DNA of 64,000 bases from positions 1 to 64,000 of the forward strand of contig NZ_PPTT01000004.1 in NCBI RefSeq assembly GCF_003339815.1, given 5' to 3'. Each line of letters starts with the position of its first letter. Within the stretch, counting starts at the first letter, position 1. The notes under the pieces were generated by a model. The model saw only the letters and a list, made by a program, of their open reading frames with translations. It did no database searches and was not told the origin of the DNA. A program made the translations under genes and the position numbers. This DNA comes from Eggerthella sinensis (lineage in GTDB: Bacteria; Actinomycetota; Coriobacteriia; Coriobacteriales; Eggerthellaceae). Below, piece by piece: positions 49,195-57,864 of this stretch.

Positions 49195-50337
49195 CTATGC
49201 GGCGTTTTCCTTCTTCGGTTTCGGGATGAAGCCGGCGATTGCCATGAGGCACGCGCCGACGATGCCGGTGATGGCGAGCGGGCCGCTGCCGACGTTCCAG
49301 GCGTCGGCCCCCATGTAGAGGATGCTGCGCACGCCCTGGCCGATGTAGTTCTGGGGAGCCCACGGCACTACCCAGTCCTGCCAGAAGGCGGGAAGGGCCT
49401 CGTGAGGCATCGCACCGGTGGCCATGCCCAACCCGAACAGGCAGAGGGCGACGAGCGCGCCGAGCGGCACGGCGATGTCGAAGGCGCCGGTCAGCAGGAG
49501 CCCGACGCACAGTGCCGCCATCCAGAAGAACAGGATGCTGGGACCGGCGGGCGCGTCCATGCCCGCGACGAGCGTGACCAGGCACCAGGCGCACAGCGCA
49601 GCGACCAGCGATGCCGCGACCAGAATGGCCGCCTGCACGCCGATGGCGTGCCACCGCTTGTCCTTGGCGGCCTTCCTCACGGGAAGGAGCACGACGGCCA
49701 CGAGGATGGAGCAGATCATCATGGCCATGCACAGCGGCATGATGGCCACCTGCTGACTCATCATGCCGGACATGGGCGAGGCGCTGGCGTCGTCGGTTGC
49801 ATCGCCCTGATGGATGACCTCCACGTCAACCGTGGCACCCATCTGCTCGAACAGCGAGGAGATGCTCGTTTGCATCTGCTGGGCCACGAGCGGGCTCTTC
49901 GCGTAATCGACGATCACCTCGAGCGTGGGGGCCTCGACGTCCGTCGCCGCCGGGGCGGCGGCGGAGGGGTCGGCTTGCGCGGCCGCCATCTGCGCCGCCA
50001 CCTGGGCGGCGGTGTATCCCTCGGGCACGACGAGCGCGCCGTAGAACTCGTTGTTCTCAAGCGCTTCGTCCAACTCGTCCTGACTGTCGAGCACCGTCCA
50101 GGCTATCGGCGCGTCTTCGGCGTCTGCGGAGGACACCATGTTCTCCACGAGCGTGTCGCCTACGTTCATCTCGCCTTGGGGCGTTTGCGCGCCCTCGTCG
50201 AGCGAAAGCACGGCGAACGGAAGGTTCTTCATCTCCATGTTGGCCATCGGGTAGAACACCAGGCCGAACAGGCACGCTGCCAGCGCGACCACCACCAACG
50301 GCACGACGTACTTCGCGCCTTTTGCTTTCTCGAGCAT
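49195..50337 (-). CDS. YhgE/Pip-like membrane protein (ABC-2-like)
   Basis: 380 residues from an ATG with AAAGGTGATCCG upstream (MLEKAKGAKYVVPLVVVALA). One N-terminal membrane helix, a large outside domain of about 180 residues (AVLSLDEGAQTPQGEMNVGD, ALENNEFYGALVVPEGYT), then six membrane helices. The YGALVVP motif and layout match the YhgE/Pip and ABC-2 exporter group. A TetR gene lies divergently, with a shared operator, so this is probably an inducible efflux or envelope protein. Confidence 0.8.
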   Translation of the reverse strand: MLEKAKGAKYVVPLVVVALAACLFGLVFYPMANMEMKNLPFAVLSLDEGAQTPQGEMNVGDTLVENMVSSADAEDAPIAWTVLDSQDELDEALENNEFYGALVVPEGYTAAQVAAQMAAAQADPSAAAPAATDVEAPTLEVIVDYAKSPLVAQQMQTSISSLFEQMGATVDVEVIHQGDATDDASASPMSGMMSQQVAIMPLCMAMMICSILVAVVLLPVRKAAKDKRWHAIGVQAAILVAASLVAALCAWCLVTLVAGMDAPAGPSILFFWMAALCVGLLLTGAFDIAVPLGALVALCLFGLGMATGAMPHEALPAFWQDWVVPWAPQNYIGQGVRSILYMGADAWNVGSGPLAITGIVGACLMAIAGFIPKPKKENAA

Positions 50338-50410
50338 CGGATCACCTTTCTCTTCGCGGCGCGTGTGTTTGACCCGTGCCGCTCCTTGGCTTATGATGGC
50401 TCCCATATTA

Positions 50411-50459
50411 TTAGACAACATGACTAGTTAAAATGGCTAATACTGGTCAGTTTGTCTAG
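50411..50459. promoter_or_regulatory. Paired inverted operator between TetR and YhgE-like genes
   Basis: TTAGACAACATGACTAG (50411-50427) and the reverse complement-like CTGGTCAGTTTGTCTAG (50443-50459) match at 13 of 17 positions when aligned as inverted copies. They share a TAGACAA..TGAC..AG core. The pair lies between the two divergent starts, where the TetR product likely binds and represses both. Confidence 0.7.
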
Positions 50460-50483
50460 TTATTGTGGAGCGAGGAGGACGCT

Positions 50484-51080
50484 ATGGCGCGACCGCGGAA
50501 GGATTGCGAAGGCCCCAGCGCGAAGCGGCGCATGGAAGACGCGTTCTGGGAAGCGCTGCGCGAGAAGCCCTTTTCGAAGATCAGCGTCGCCGACATCGCG
50601 CAGCTTGCGCAGGTGAATCGCAACGCGTTCTACTACCACTTCGACAACATGGCCGACCTGGCGCGGGCGGCGATTGCGGGCCGGATTCCGATAAGCCTGT
50701 TCCGCTCGGTGTTGCCGAGCCTGAAGCAAGGGGAAGCGCCCCCGTTGTCGCTGCTCACCGACCCTGCCAACGAAGCAAACTACGCGAAGCTCTGGCTGCT
50801 CGCGGGGCCGCACGGCACGTACGAGCTGGCGAATATCGCGAAAAGCACCCTCATCGGGGCGTGGCTTGACGAGTTCGGTCTAGAAGGGGACGACTTGAAC
50901 GAGAGCGACCTCGTCAGCCTCACGTTCGTCGTGGGCGGTATGCTCAACGTGATCGGGTCGAGCGACTGGCAGGAGGGGCGCGCGCATCCGCTCGAGAGAA
51001 TCTGGTCATCGCCCATCATCGCCGCCGCGCTCAGCTCGATTCCGGACCTCTTCGAGCAAGCCGCGAGCCGCATCCGCTGA
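50484..51080 (+). CDS. TetR/AcrR family regulator
   Basis: 198 residues from ATG 50484 (GGAGGA upstream; MARPRKDCEGPSAKRRMEDA). The HTH is FSKISVADIAQLAQVNRNAF followed by YYHFDNMADLARAAI, the family-typical YYHF motif. The C-terminal ligand domain is short and helical. It is divergent from the YhgE-like gene. The natural ligand is unknown. Confidence 0.92.
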   Translation: MARPRKDCEGPSAKRRMEDAFWEALREKPFSKISVADIAQLAQVNRNAFYYHFDNMADLARAAIAGRIPISLFRSVLPSLKQGEAPPLSLLTDPANEANYAKLWLLAGPHGTYELANIAKSTLIGAWLDEFGLEGDDLNESDLVSLTFVVGGMLNVIGSSDWQEGRAHPLERIWSSPIIAAALSSIPDLFEQAASRIR

Positions 51081-51188
51081 ACAACCCGGTCAGCCATCAG
51101 ATGATCGCTTATATATCACCAGGTCAATCGTTGATTCTTGTGGATTAAACTCCATGATCTGTTCGCTTGCGCGCCGCCTTGTTATGTG

Positions 51189-51202
51189 CGAACATGCGTT
51201 CT
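51189..51202. promoter_or_regulatory. LexA (SOS) box upstream of Pol IV
   Basis: CGAACATGCGTTCT fits the CGAACRNRYGTTYC type of LexA box (Gram-positive/actinobacterial consensus) with only the last base off. It lies 40 bases before the Pol IV ATG, so the gene should be induced by DNA damage. Confidence 0.8.
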
Positions 51203-51242
51203 CCTACGGGTTTGAACGCGGTGCGGAAGGCGGCGATGCAGT

Positions 51243-52583
51243 ATGGCGAAGGCGTGCGAGAGGGGCGTTCCCGAAACGTTCGGCGGGCGCGTGATCGGCT
51301 CGCCGGAGGGGGTGGATCGCCATCGCGTCATCTTCCACTCGGACATGAACTCGTTCTACGCGAGCGTCGAGCAGGCCGAGCGCCCCGAGCTGCGCGGGCT
51401 GCCGCTCGTGGTGGGAGGCCACGAGGAGCTGCGCCACGGCATCGTGCTGGCGAAGAGCGCGCAGGCGAAGGCGGCCGGCGTCAAGACGGGCGAGGCGCTG
51501 TGGGAGGCGCGGGCGAAGTGCCCGGGGCTCGTGGTGGTGCCGCCGCGCTACGAGGTGTACCAGCGCTATTCGGCCATGGCGCGCAGGATCTACTACCAGT
51601 ACACCGACCTCGTGGAGCCGTTCGGCCTCGACGAGGCGTGGCTCGACCTCACCGGCTCGATCGCGCTTCTGGGCAGCGATGCGCCGCACGTGGCCACCGA
51701 GATCAGCGGCCGCATGAAGGCCGAGCTCGGATGCACCGTGTCGGTGGGCGTGTCGTGGAACAAGATATTCGCGAAGTTCGGCAGCGACTACCGCAAGCCC
51801 GACGCCGTCACGTTCATCACGCCGGACAACTACCGCGAGCGCGTGTGGCGCGCGCCGGTGGGCGAGCTCTTGTACGTGGGGCATGCGACGCGCGCCAAGC
51901 TGCACTCGTCGGGCATCGACACGATCGGCGACTTGGCCCTCGCTTCGCCCGAGCTGCTGCGCCGGCGCCTCGGCAAGATCGGGCTCGTGCTGCGCACGTT
52001 CGCCCGCGGCGAGGATGCGACCCCCGTGAAGCCCTACGACCAGGCCAGAAACGAGGTGGACCGCACGGTGAAGAGCTTCGGCAACGGCCTGACCGCGCCG
52101 CACGACATCGCCTGCGCCGCCGACGCGAAGGCGCTTATCTACCTCTTGTCCGAGTCGGTGGCGCAGCGCTTGCGCGAGGCGCGGTTCCGCGCGTCCACCA
52201 TATCCATCGGCGTGCGCAACGCCTGCGACCTTGCCAGCTACTCGCGGCAGGTCACGCTGCGGCGCGCGACGAACGTCACGGGCATCGTGGCCCGCACGGC
52301 TTGGGACCTGCTCGTGGCCAACGAGCCGCTCGACGAGGAGCATGCCCTGCGCGGCCTGCACGTACGCGCGTCGAACCTCGAGCCGTGCGCCGCGCCCCAA
52401 CAGCTCGAGCTGGTCTTCGACCCGCATCGCCGCCTGCTCGAGGACCTCGACGCGACCATCGACGAGCTGCGTCGCCGCTTCGGCAACACCTGCATCCAAC
52501 GGGGCGCCGAGCTGCTCGACGAAAGCCTGGTCGACCTCGACATCAAGAAGGAAAACGTCGTGCACCCGGTGGGGTACTTCTAG
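51243..52583 (+). CDS. dinB: DNA polymerase IV, Y family
   Basis: 446 residues that copy past damaged bases. It starts MAKACERGVPETFGGRVIGS; the catalytic core includes FHSDMNSFYASVEQAERPEL (first Asp near 34), GLDEAWLDLTGSI (second acidic pair) and SVGVSWNKIFAKFGSDYRKP (DNA contact), all intact. The little-finger domain (about 300-420) ends in QQLELVFDPH. Length is somewhat above the E. coli enzyme because of the N-terminal extension. The SOS box and a hairpin after the stop flank it. Confidence 0.94.
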   Translation: MAKACERGVPETFGGRVIGSPEGVDRHRVIFHSDMNSFYASVEQAERPELRGLPLVVGGHEELRHGIVLAKSAQAKAAGVKTGEALWEARAKCPGLVVVPPRYEVYQRYSAMARRIYYQYTDLVEPFGLDEAWLDLTGSIALLGSDAPHVATEISGRMKAELGCTVSVGVSWNKIFAKFGSDYRKPDAVTFITPDNYRERVWRAPVGELLYVGHATRAKLHSSGIDTIGDLALASPELLRRRLGKIGLVLRTFARGEDATPVKPYDQARNEVDRTVKSFGNGLTAPHDIACAADAKALIYLLSESVAQRLREARFRASTISIGVRNACDLASYSRQVTLRRATNVTGIVARTAWDLLVANEPLDEEHALRGLHVRASNLEPCAAPQQLELVFDPHRRLLEDLDATIDELRRRFGNTCIQRGAELLDESLVDLDIKKENVVHPVGYF

Positions 52584-52612
52584 GTTCCGGCGGTCTGCCG
52601 ACCGCCGGAACC
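52583..52612 (+). terminator. Hairpin after the Pol IV gene
   Basis: GGTTCCGGCGGTC and GACCGCCGGAACC form a perfect 13-bp stem with a TGCC loop, right after the stop codon. No T-run follows, so termination may be partial; the next gene may be read through. Confidence 0.55.
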
Positions 52613-52666
52613 GGCCGACGCTGCGGGGCGTCGGGATGCGCGAGACGATAGGGGGTGGGATGCGCA

Positions 52667-52996
52667 ATGGTGCAGGGTATCGCGGGCAGGCGGAAACGCT
52701 ACGTGGAAGTGGAGGCGACGTTCCTCGAGGACGGGCGCATCCTGCCGCGCGCCGTGGTGTGGCGCGACGGGCGGCGCTTTCCCGTGCGCGCCATCTTAGG
52801 GATGCGGCGCTGCTCGTCGCTCAAGGTGGGCGGCGCAGGCGTGCGCTACGACGTGGTGGTGGGGCACGCGCACACGTTCCTGTTCCACGAGGACCCGCGC
52901 TGGTTCGTCGAGGAAATCGTGCCCGAGCGGCTTGACGCGCCCGGCGCGCCCGATGCGTCCGGCGCGTTTCGCGACGACGGGGCGGGGGCCTGGTAG
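52667..52996 (+). CDS. DUF6504-like small protein beside Pol IV
   Basis: 109 residues from ATG 52667 (GTG 52655 is an alternative; MVQGIAGRRKRYVEVEATFL). Beta-rich with RAVVWRDGRRFPVRAIL and RYDVVVGHAHTFLFHEDPRW, similar to a family often encoded next to Pol IV in actinobacteria. Its link to translesion synthesis is by association only. A TAGAAT box overlaps its stop and may serve the GNAT gene. Confidence 0.6.
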   Translation: MVQGIAGRRKRYVEVEATFLEDGRILPRAVVWRDGRRFPVRAILGMRRCSSLKVGGAGVRYDVVVGHAHTFLFHEDPRWFVEEIVPERLDAPGAPDASGAFRDDGAGAW

Positions 52997-53044
52997 AATG
53001 GAACGTCTCGAACCATCGCGCTGAACGAACGATTGGAGCTTCTC

Positions 53045-53500
53045 ATGCATATCGAAACGCCCTCCGAGCGGCCGCCCGAGCTGGTGGCGGCCCTCGTCGA
53101 CGTCTGGGAGCGCTCGGTGCGGGCGACGCACGACTTCCTTGCCGAGGACGACATCGCGGGGCTGCGTCCCGAGGTGGGGCCGGGCGTCGCGGGCGTGGCC
53201 GCGCTGGCCGTCGCCGTCTCCGATGCCGGTGCGCCCTGCGGGTTCGCCGGCGTGCAGGACGGCAAGCTGGAGATGCTGTTCGTGGCCCCCGAGGCGCGCG
53301 GGCGCGGCGTCGGGCGCGCGCTGCTCGCGCACGCGGTGGAGCGCTGCGGCGCGACGACGCTCGACGTGAACGAGCAGAACCCCCAGGCCATCGGCTTCTA
53401 CGAGCACGAGGGCTTCGTCGTGGAGGGCCGCTCGGCCACCGACGACGCCGGCCGCCCCTTCCCCCTGCTGCACATGCGCCTGACAAGGAGCCGCCCATGA
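53045..53500 (+). CDS. GNAT family N-acetyltransferase
   Basis: 151 residues from ATG 53045 (MHIETPSERPPELVAALVDV). The acetyl-CoA loop is MLFVAPEARGRGVGRALLAH and NEQNPQAIGFYEHEGF ends the fold. The N-terminal WERSVRATHDFLAEDDI resembles a group of small acetyltransferases near IAA/PhnO types. The substrate is unknown. It overlaps the TfoX gene by ATGA. Confidence 0.9.
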   Translation: MHIETPSERPPELVAALVDVWERSVRATHDFLAEDDIAGLRPEVGPGVAGVAALAVAVSDAGAPCGFAGVQDGKLEMLFVAPEARGRGVGRALLAHAVERCGATTLDVNEQNPQAIGFYEHEGFVVEGRSATDDAGRPFPLLHMRLTRSRP

Positions 53501-53814
53501 CCACGAGCAAAGACTACCTCGCCTACGTCCTCGACCTGCTCGCGGGCGTCCCCGACGTCACCCATCGCGCCATGATGGGCGAGTACCTGCTCTACGCCCA
53601 GGGCAGGCTGTTCGGCGGCATCTACGATGAGCGCCTGCTCGTGAAGGACGTGCCCGCCGCACGTGCCGCCCAGCTCAGCGAGGCTATCCCGTACGAGGGT
53701 GCGAAGCCCATGCTGCTCGTGGAAAGCGAGAACCCCGCCGAGGTGGCCGCCCTCGTGGCCGCCCTGCTGCCCGAGCTGCCCGCCCCCAAACCGCGCAAGA
53801 AGAAAGCGCGGTAG
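53497..53814 (+). CDS. TfoX N-terminal domain protein
   Basis: 105 residues, start within the GNAT stop (ATGA). VTHRAMMGEYLLYAQGRLFGGIYDERLLVK is typical of the TfoX/Sxy N-terminal domain (short core only). It lacks the C-terminal TfoX helix domain. TfoX in other bacteria controls competence; here the function is open. The tail is basic (PKPRKKKAR). Confidence 0.88.
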   Translation: MTTSKDYLAYVLDLLAGVPDVTHRAMMGEYLLYAQGRLFGGIYDERLLVKDVPAARAAQLSEAIPYEGAKPMLLVESENPAEVAALVAALLPELPAPKPRKKKAR

Positions 53815-53829
53815 ACGGCTCCTACAGCA

Positions 53830-55212
53830 TCATGCGACCTCTCTCTCGCCCGTGCGTTCCTCCCACAGCTCGTCGGCCACGGGCTTCCAGCACGACGCCG
53901 CGCAGGCGCACTTGCCCGTGAGCGCGCGCACGTCCTCGGGGGATTCGAGGTCGGTGGAATGCGCGCCGCTCGCCTCCACCATGGCCGCGAGCGCGCCCTC
54001 GTTGTCGAGCAGGGGGCAGGGGCGGTAGTGGTTCTCGTTGAAGGGCTGACCGGCGCGGTACGCCTTGAACAGCGGCGAGCGGTAGGCCTCCAGCAGCGTC
54101 TTCTCGCGGATGTTGGAGTCCGCGTAATGGACGAACGCGCAGGGCTCCACGTCGCCGTTGGCGTTGATGTGGCAGTATGCGCGCCCGCCGGCCACGCACC
54201 CGCCGATGTGGTCGCCGTCGTTCCAGAAGTCGATGGTGAACAGCGGCTTCTCGTCGCGGAAGCGGCGCACCTGCCGGTACATGAACGCGCGCTGCTCCGG
54301 GCGCGCGATCAGCTCGGGCGCGGCGTTTTCGCCCACGGGCATGTAGGTGAAGAACCACGCGAACTTGGCGCCCTGCCCCACGAGGAAGTCGAAGTACGCC
54401 TCGCTGCCGATGACCTCGGTGTTCTTCGAGGTGTAGCAGCACGATGCGCCGAAGGGCAGCCTGCGCTCGCGCAGCAGCTCCATGGCGCGCAGCGTGGCGG
54501 CGAACGTGCCCGCGCCGCGGCGGTCGTCCGTCTCGGCCTCGAAGCCCTCCACGCTGATGGCGGGCATGAAGTTCTTCACGCGCAGCAGCGCGTCGGCGAA
54601 CTCCTCGTCGATGAGCGTGCCGTTGGTGAACGCCAGAAACTCGCAGTCGGGGTGGCGCTGGCACAGCAGGAGGATGTCGCGCTTGCGCACGAGCGGCTCC
54701 CCGCCGCTGAACAGGTAGACGTAGGTGCCCAGGGCCTTGCCCTGGCAGACGATGTCGTCGAGTTCGGCGAAGGTGAGGTTCAGCTTGGCGCCGTAGTCGG
54801 CCGCCCAGCAGCCCGTGCAGCGCAGGTTGCAGGCGCTCGTGGGGTCCACGAGGATGGCCCACGGCACGTTGCAGTCGTGCTCGGCCGCCACCGCCTGCTG
54901 CTTGGGATAGCCGATGAGCGAAGCGTTCACCACCACGTTTTCCAGGAAGGTTTTCAGCACGTCGGGGTCGATGTCCTCCCAGAGGCTGCGCATGAGGCGG
55001 TTCCAGTTGTTGGACGGGTCGTCGATGACGGTGCGCACGGCGCGTCGGTGCGGCGCGAGCACGCCCGTGCGGTCGAGCGCGTCGAGCACGTCGAGCGCTT
55101 GGGGAAGGTGGCGCACAGGGTCGGCCGCCACGTAGTCCACCACCTTGCGCAGGGTGAACGCCTTCGCGCTCTCGGTCATCGTCAGGGGGTCGAGTATCTT
55201 ATTCGCGGGCAT
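53830..55212 (-). CDS. Radical SAM protein with C-terminal Cys-rich region
   Basis: 460 residues beginning MPANKILDPLTMTESAKAF. The N-terminal 115 residues are helical. The radical SAM motif is CNLRCTGC (C128, C132, C135), followed by YLFSGGEPLVRK (the GGE SAM-binding motif). The C-terminus has CVAGGRAYCHINANGDVEPC and CPLLDN, plus GKCACAASCWKP, which resemble SPASM-like auxiliary iron-sulfur ligands. It may modify peptides or act in anaerobic metabolism; no peptide substrate gene is seen. It is followed 8 bases upstream by the zinc-ribbon gene in the same direction. Confidence 0.88.
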   Translation of the reverse strand: MPANKILDPLTMTESAKAFTLRKVVDYVAADPVRHLPQALDVLDALDRTGVLAPHRRAVRTVIDDPSNNWNRLMRSLWEDIDPDVLKTFLENVVVNASLIGYPKQQAVAAEHDCNVPWAILVDPTSACNLRCTGCWAADYGAKLNLTFAELDDIVCQGKALGTYVYLFSGGEPLVRKRDILLLCQRHPDCEFLAFTNGTLIDEEFADALLRVKNFMPAISVEGFEAETDDRRGAGTFAATLRAMELLRERRLPFGASCCYTSKNTEVIGSEAYFDFLVGQGAKFAWFFTYMPVGENAAPELIARPEQRAFMYRQVRRFRDEKPLFTIDFWNDGDHIGGCVAGGRAYCHINANGDVEPCAFVHYADSNIREKTLLEAYRSPLFKAYRAGQPFNENHYRPCPLLDNEGALAAMVEASGAHSTDLESPEDVRALTGKCACAASCWKPVADELWEERTGEREVA

Positions 55213-55220
55213 GGCGTCCC

Positions 55221-55835
55221 CTAACCCTGCGAGCGGACGACGGCTTGGGCTTCTTCGCTGGCGGTGGCCAGGCTGTCGTAGGCCGCCTCGATGCGCGGGT
55301 TGATGCGCGCGGCCTCCTTCGCGCACGTGCGGCGGTACACGAAGTACGCGCCCACGCAGCCCGCGATGCCGATGAGGCCCACAACCACGCCCACCGCCAT
55401 GAGCCCCGTCCACACCATGGTGCAGCACATCCCTATGCCCAGCACGAGGGCGGATAGGATTCCCACCGAAAGCGCCTGGATGCGGCCCTTGCGGGTTTTC
55501 TCGGCCTCCATGTCGGCAATGCTGCCGATGAGGTCGTCCATGGTGCGCTGCAGCTTCGTCAGCTGCGCCTTGCCGTGCATCTTGCGGCTGCGGCGAAACG
55601 ACAGCGTGGTGGCGGCGCGCGTCGCGTCGCTTTTCGCGCCCGTCAGCTCGAAGCCAAGGCTCTCGTAGCAGTCGGTGGTCACCTGGGCGAGGTCGCTTTT
55701 CACCGAAGTGCGCGCATACTCCCACGACGTGTAGTCGGCGCCGCGCGTCGCCGACGCGCCGGCGACCATCGTCCCGCATGCTCCGCAGGCGCGAGCGCCT
55801 TCCGCCAGTTCGGTTCCGCATGTTGTGCAATACAT
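55221..55835 (-). CDS. Zinc-ribbon membrane protein
   Basis: 204 residues starting MYCTTCGTELAEGARACGAC: a zinc ribbon with Cys3, Cys6, Cys17 and Cys20. A central basic/helical region (SFRRSRKMHGKAQLTKLQRT) and two close membrane helices (ALSVGILSALVLGIGMCCTM and MAVGVVVGLIGIAGCVGAYF) follow, then a cytosolic helix. The pattern is common in actinobacterial and clostridial membrane proteins of unknown role. It precedes the radical SAM gene by 8 bases, so they likely share a transcript. Confidence 0.82.
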   Translation of the reverse strand: MYCTTCGTELAEGARACGACGTMVAGASATRGADYTSWEYARTSVKSDLAQVTTDCYESLGFELTGAKSDATRAATTLSFRRSRKMHGKAQLTKLQRTMDDLIGSIADMEAEKTRKGRIQALSVGILSALVLGIGMCCTMVWTGLMAVGVVVGLIGIAGCVGAYFVYRRTCAKEAARINPRIEAAYDSLATASEEAQAVVRSQG

Positions 55836-55902
55836 AGCTCACTGCTCCTTTCGACGCCGCGGCGTCGGTCAACGTTTCAACGGTGCCTATAATGGAAGCG
55901 CG

Positions 55903-55956
55903 GGATAAACGTTTCGTACATCCGCGGTAAACGCGCTCGTTTATCCTCCGTTTACC
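55903..55956. promoter_or_regulatory. Tandem/inverted GTAAACG boxes at the two-component promoter
   Basis: Four boxes: GGATAAACG (55903), GGTAAACG (55926), CGTTTATCC (55938) and CGTTTACC (55949). Read on the minus strand the last two give GGTAAACGGAGGATAAACG, a direct repeat with 11-base spacing, as bound by OmpR-class regulators. It lies between the divergent zinc-ribbon gene and the response regulator gene. A TATAAT lies at 55888-55893. Confidence 0.7.
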
Positions 55957-56026
55957 AAAACGGTGTTCAATGAAGGTAGAAGACCTCGCGAAGCATCGCG
56001 AAGAGAACCCGAGGGAAAGGCCGATC

Positions 56027-56713
56027 ATGGCGCGCATCCTGGTGGCGGAAGACGACCGCAACGCCAACAAGCTGATCTGCGCGGTGCTGCGCCGTGCGGG
56101 GCACGACCCCCTGCCCGCCGCGAACGGCGCCGAGGCGATGGACGTGCTCGACGCCAACCACGTGGACCTGCTGGTCACGGACGTGATGATGCCGCGCATG
56201 GACGGCATCGAGCTCACCCGGCAGCTTCGCGATGCGGGTTGGGACCTGCCCATCCTCATGCTCACGGCCAAGCAGGAGCAGGAGGACAAGCGCGCCGGGT
56301 TCATCGTGGGCGCCGACGACTACCTCACCAAGCCCGCCGACATGCAGGAGCTCGTGCTGCGGGTGCGCGCCCTGTTGCGCCGTGCCGACGTGTCGGACGA
56401 GCGCGTGCTCGTGGTGGGCCGCGCCGCCCTCGACGGCAACGGGCTTGCGGTGACGCGGGGCACCGAGTGCATCACGCTGCCGCCGAAGGAGTTCCAGCTG
56501 CTGTTCAAGCTGCTGTCGAACCCCGGGCGCGCCTTCACGCGCATGCAGCTGCTCGACGAGGTGTGGGGCTGGGACACCGACAGCGCCGAGAGCACGGTGA
56601 ACGTGCACGTCAACCGGCTGCGCACGCGCTTCGCCGACTGGGACGACTTCGAGATACAGACGGTGCGCGGCTTGGGGTACCGGGCCGTGGTGCCCGCCGG
56701 GAAGCAGAGGTGA
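56027..56713 (+). CDS. Response regulator, OmpR family
   Basis: 228 residues from an ATG with GGGAAAGG upstream (MARILVAEDDRNANKLICAV). The acidic pair is at 8-10 (EDD), phosphorylated Asp52 in DLLVTDVMMPRMDG, and K in DYLTKPADMQ. The winged helix (about 130-225) ends IQTVRGLGYRAV. The stop overlaps the kinase start. GTAAACG boxes upstream suggest self-control. Confidence 0.94.
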   Translation: MARILVAEDDRNANKLICAVLRRAGHDPLPAANGAEAMDVLDANHVDLLVTDVMMPRMDGIELTRQLRDAGWDLPILMLTAKQEQEDKRAGFIVGADDYLTKPADMQELVLRVRALLRRADVSDERVLVVGRAALDGNGLAVTRGTECITLPPKEFQLLFKLLSNPGRAFTRMQLLDEVWGWDTDSAESTVNVHVNRLRTRFADWDDFEIQTVRGLGYRAVVPAGKQR

Positions 56714-57864
56714 GCGGCGTGGCTCGTCGTAGGGGCATCGAGGACGCCACCTCGCTTTCAGGTGTCATGAGTACGTGGCCGCGCGCCCGCACGGTCGCCT
56801 TGAGCGCCGCTCTTACGCTGGTGCTTGCGCTCATCATCACGGCGTTCTGCACCGTATTGGGCGTTATCGGCGCAGCGCTCGTTGCCAATGGCGTTACTTC
56901 GCAAGCTGACATCACGAGCCCCGTCTCCATCGTGAACGGCATCGTCATCGGCTCCGCTGTGCTCTCCCTTATCATTTCCGCGTGCATTTCCTACACGCTC
57001 ACCCGGCCCCTGCTCGAGATGACCGCGGCGGTGAACGAGCTCGCCCGCGGCAACTTCGACGTGCGCATGAGGAAGCGGGGGCGCTTCTCCATCCGCGAGG
57101 TCGACGAGTTCGCGCGCAGCTTCAACGCCGCCGCCGAAGAGCTGTCGGGCACCGAGATGATGCGCGCGAGCTTCGTGAGCGACTTCTCCCACGAGTTCCG
57201 CACGCCCATCAACTCGCTGGCGGGCTTCGCCCAGCTCGCGCGCGACGAAGACCTCGCGCCCGAGGAGCGCGACGAGTACCTGGGCATCGTCGTGGAGGAG
57301 TCGCAGCGGCTCGCGCGGCTGTCCGAGCGCATCCTCGCGCTCTCGAAGATGGAGGCGACGGCCATCGTGCCGCATGTGGAGCGGGTGGACGTGGCCGAGC
57401 AGATTCGCCGCGCCGTGCTGCTGCTGGAGCCCGCGTGGGCGAAGAAGGACGTGCGCATCGAGCTGTCCCTCGACGAGTGCTCCGTGCCCGGAAACGCCGA
57501 CTACCTCGTGCAGCTTTGGACCAACCTGGTGGACAACGCCGTCAAGTTCTCGCCCGAGGGCGGCAGCGTGAACGTGGCGCTCTACGGCGGCCGCGCGGGC
57601 GAGGAGGGGCGCGAGGGAGCGCGCGACGAGGTGGTGTGCTGGGTGTCGGACGAGGGCTGCGGCATGGACGCCGAAACGCGGCGGCGGCTGTTCGAGAAGT
57701 TCTTCCAGGGCGACACGTCGCACGCCTCGGAGGGCAGCGGGCTGGGGCTCGCGCTGTGCAAGCGCATCGTCGACCTGCATCAGGGCACCATCGACGTGCA
57801 GAGCTCGCCGGGGCGCGGCACCGTGTTCGAGGTGCGGCTGCCCGCAACGGAAGGGCGTTGCTAG
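56710..57864 (+). CDS. Sensor histidine kinase
   Basis: 384 residues from a GTG overlapping the regulator stop. Two membrane helices (TVALSAALTLVLALIITAFC and IVNGIVIGSAVLSLIISACI) with only a short loop outside, so it may sense within the membrane. HAMP follows (LLEMTAAVNELARGNFDVRM), then H box DFSHEFRTPINSLAGFA, N box NLVDNAVKFSPEGG, G1 DEGCGMD and G2 GSGLGLALCKRIVDLH. The stop codon overlaps that of the convergent gene (CTAG). Confidence 0.93.
   Translation: MSGVARRRGIEDATSLSGVMSTWPRARTVALSAALTLVLALIITAFCTVLGVIGAALVANGVTSQADITSPVSIVNGIVIGSAVLSLIISACISYTLTRPLLEMTAAVNELARGNFDVRMRKRGRFSIREVDEFARSFNAAAEELSGTEMMRASFVSDFSHEFRTPINSLAGFAQLARDEDLAPEERDEYLGIVVEESQRLARLSERILALSKMEATAIVPHVERVDVAEQIRRAVLLLEPAWAKKDVRIELSLDECSVPGNADYLVQLWTNLVDNAVKFSPEGGSVNVALYGGRAGEEGREGARDEVVCWVSDEGCGMDAETRRRLFEKFFQGDTSHASEGSGLGLALCKRIVDLHQGTIDVQSSPGRGTVFEVRLPATEGRC

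Noticed and set aside
48145..50427. A 760-codon plus-strand frame across the DUF389 and YhgE-like region
   Set aside because: It conflicts with two well-supported genes on different strands and has no domain features.
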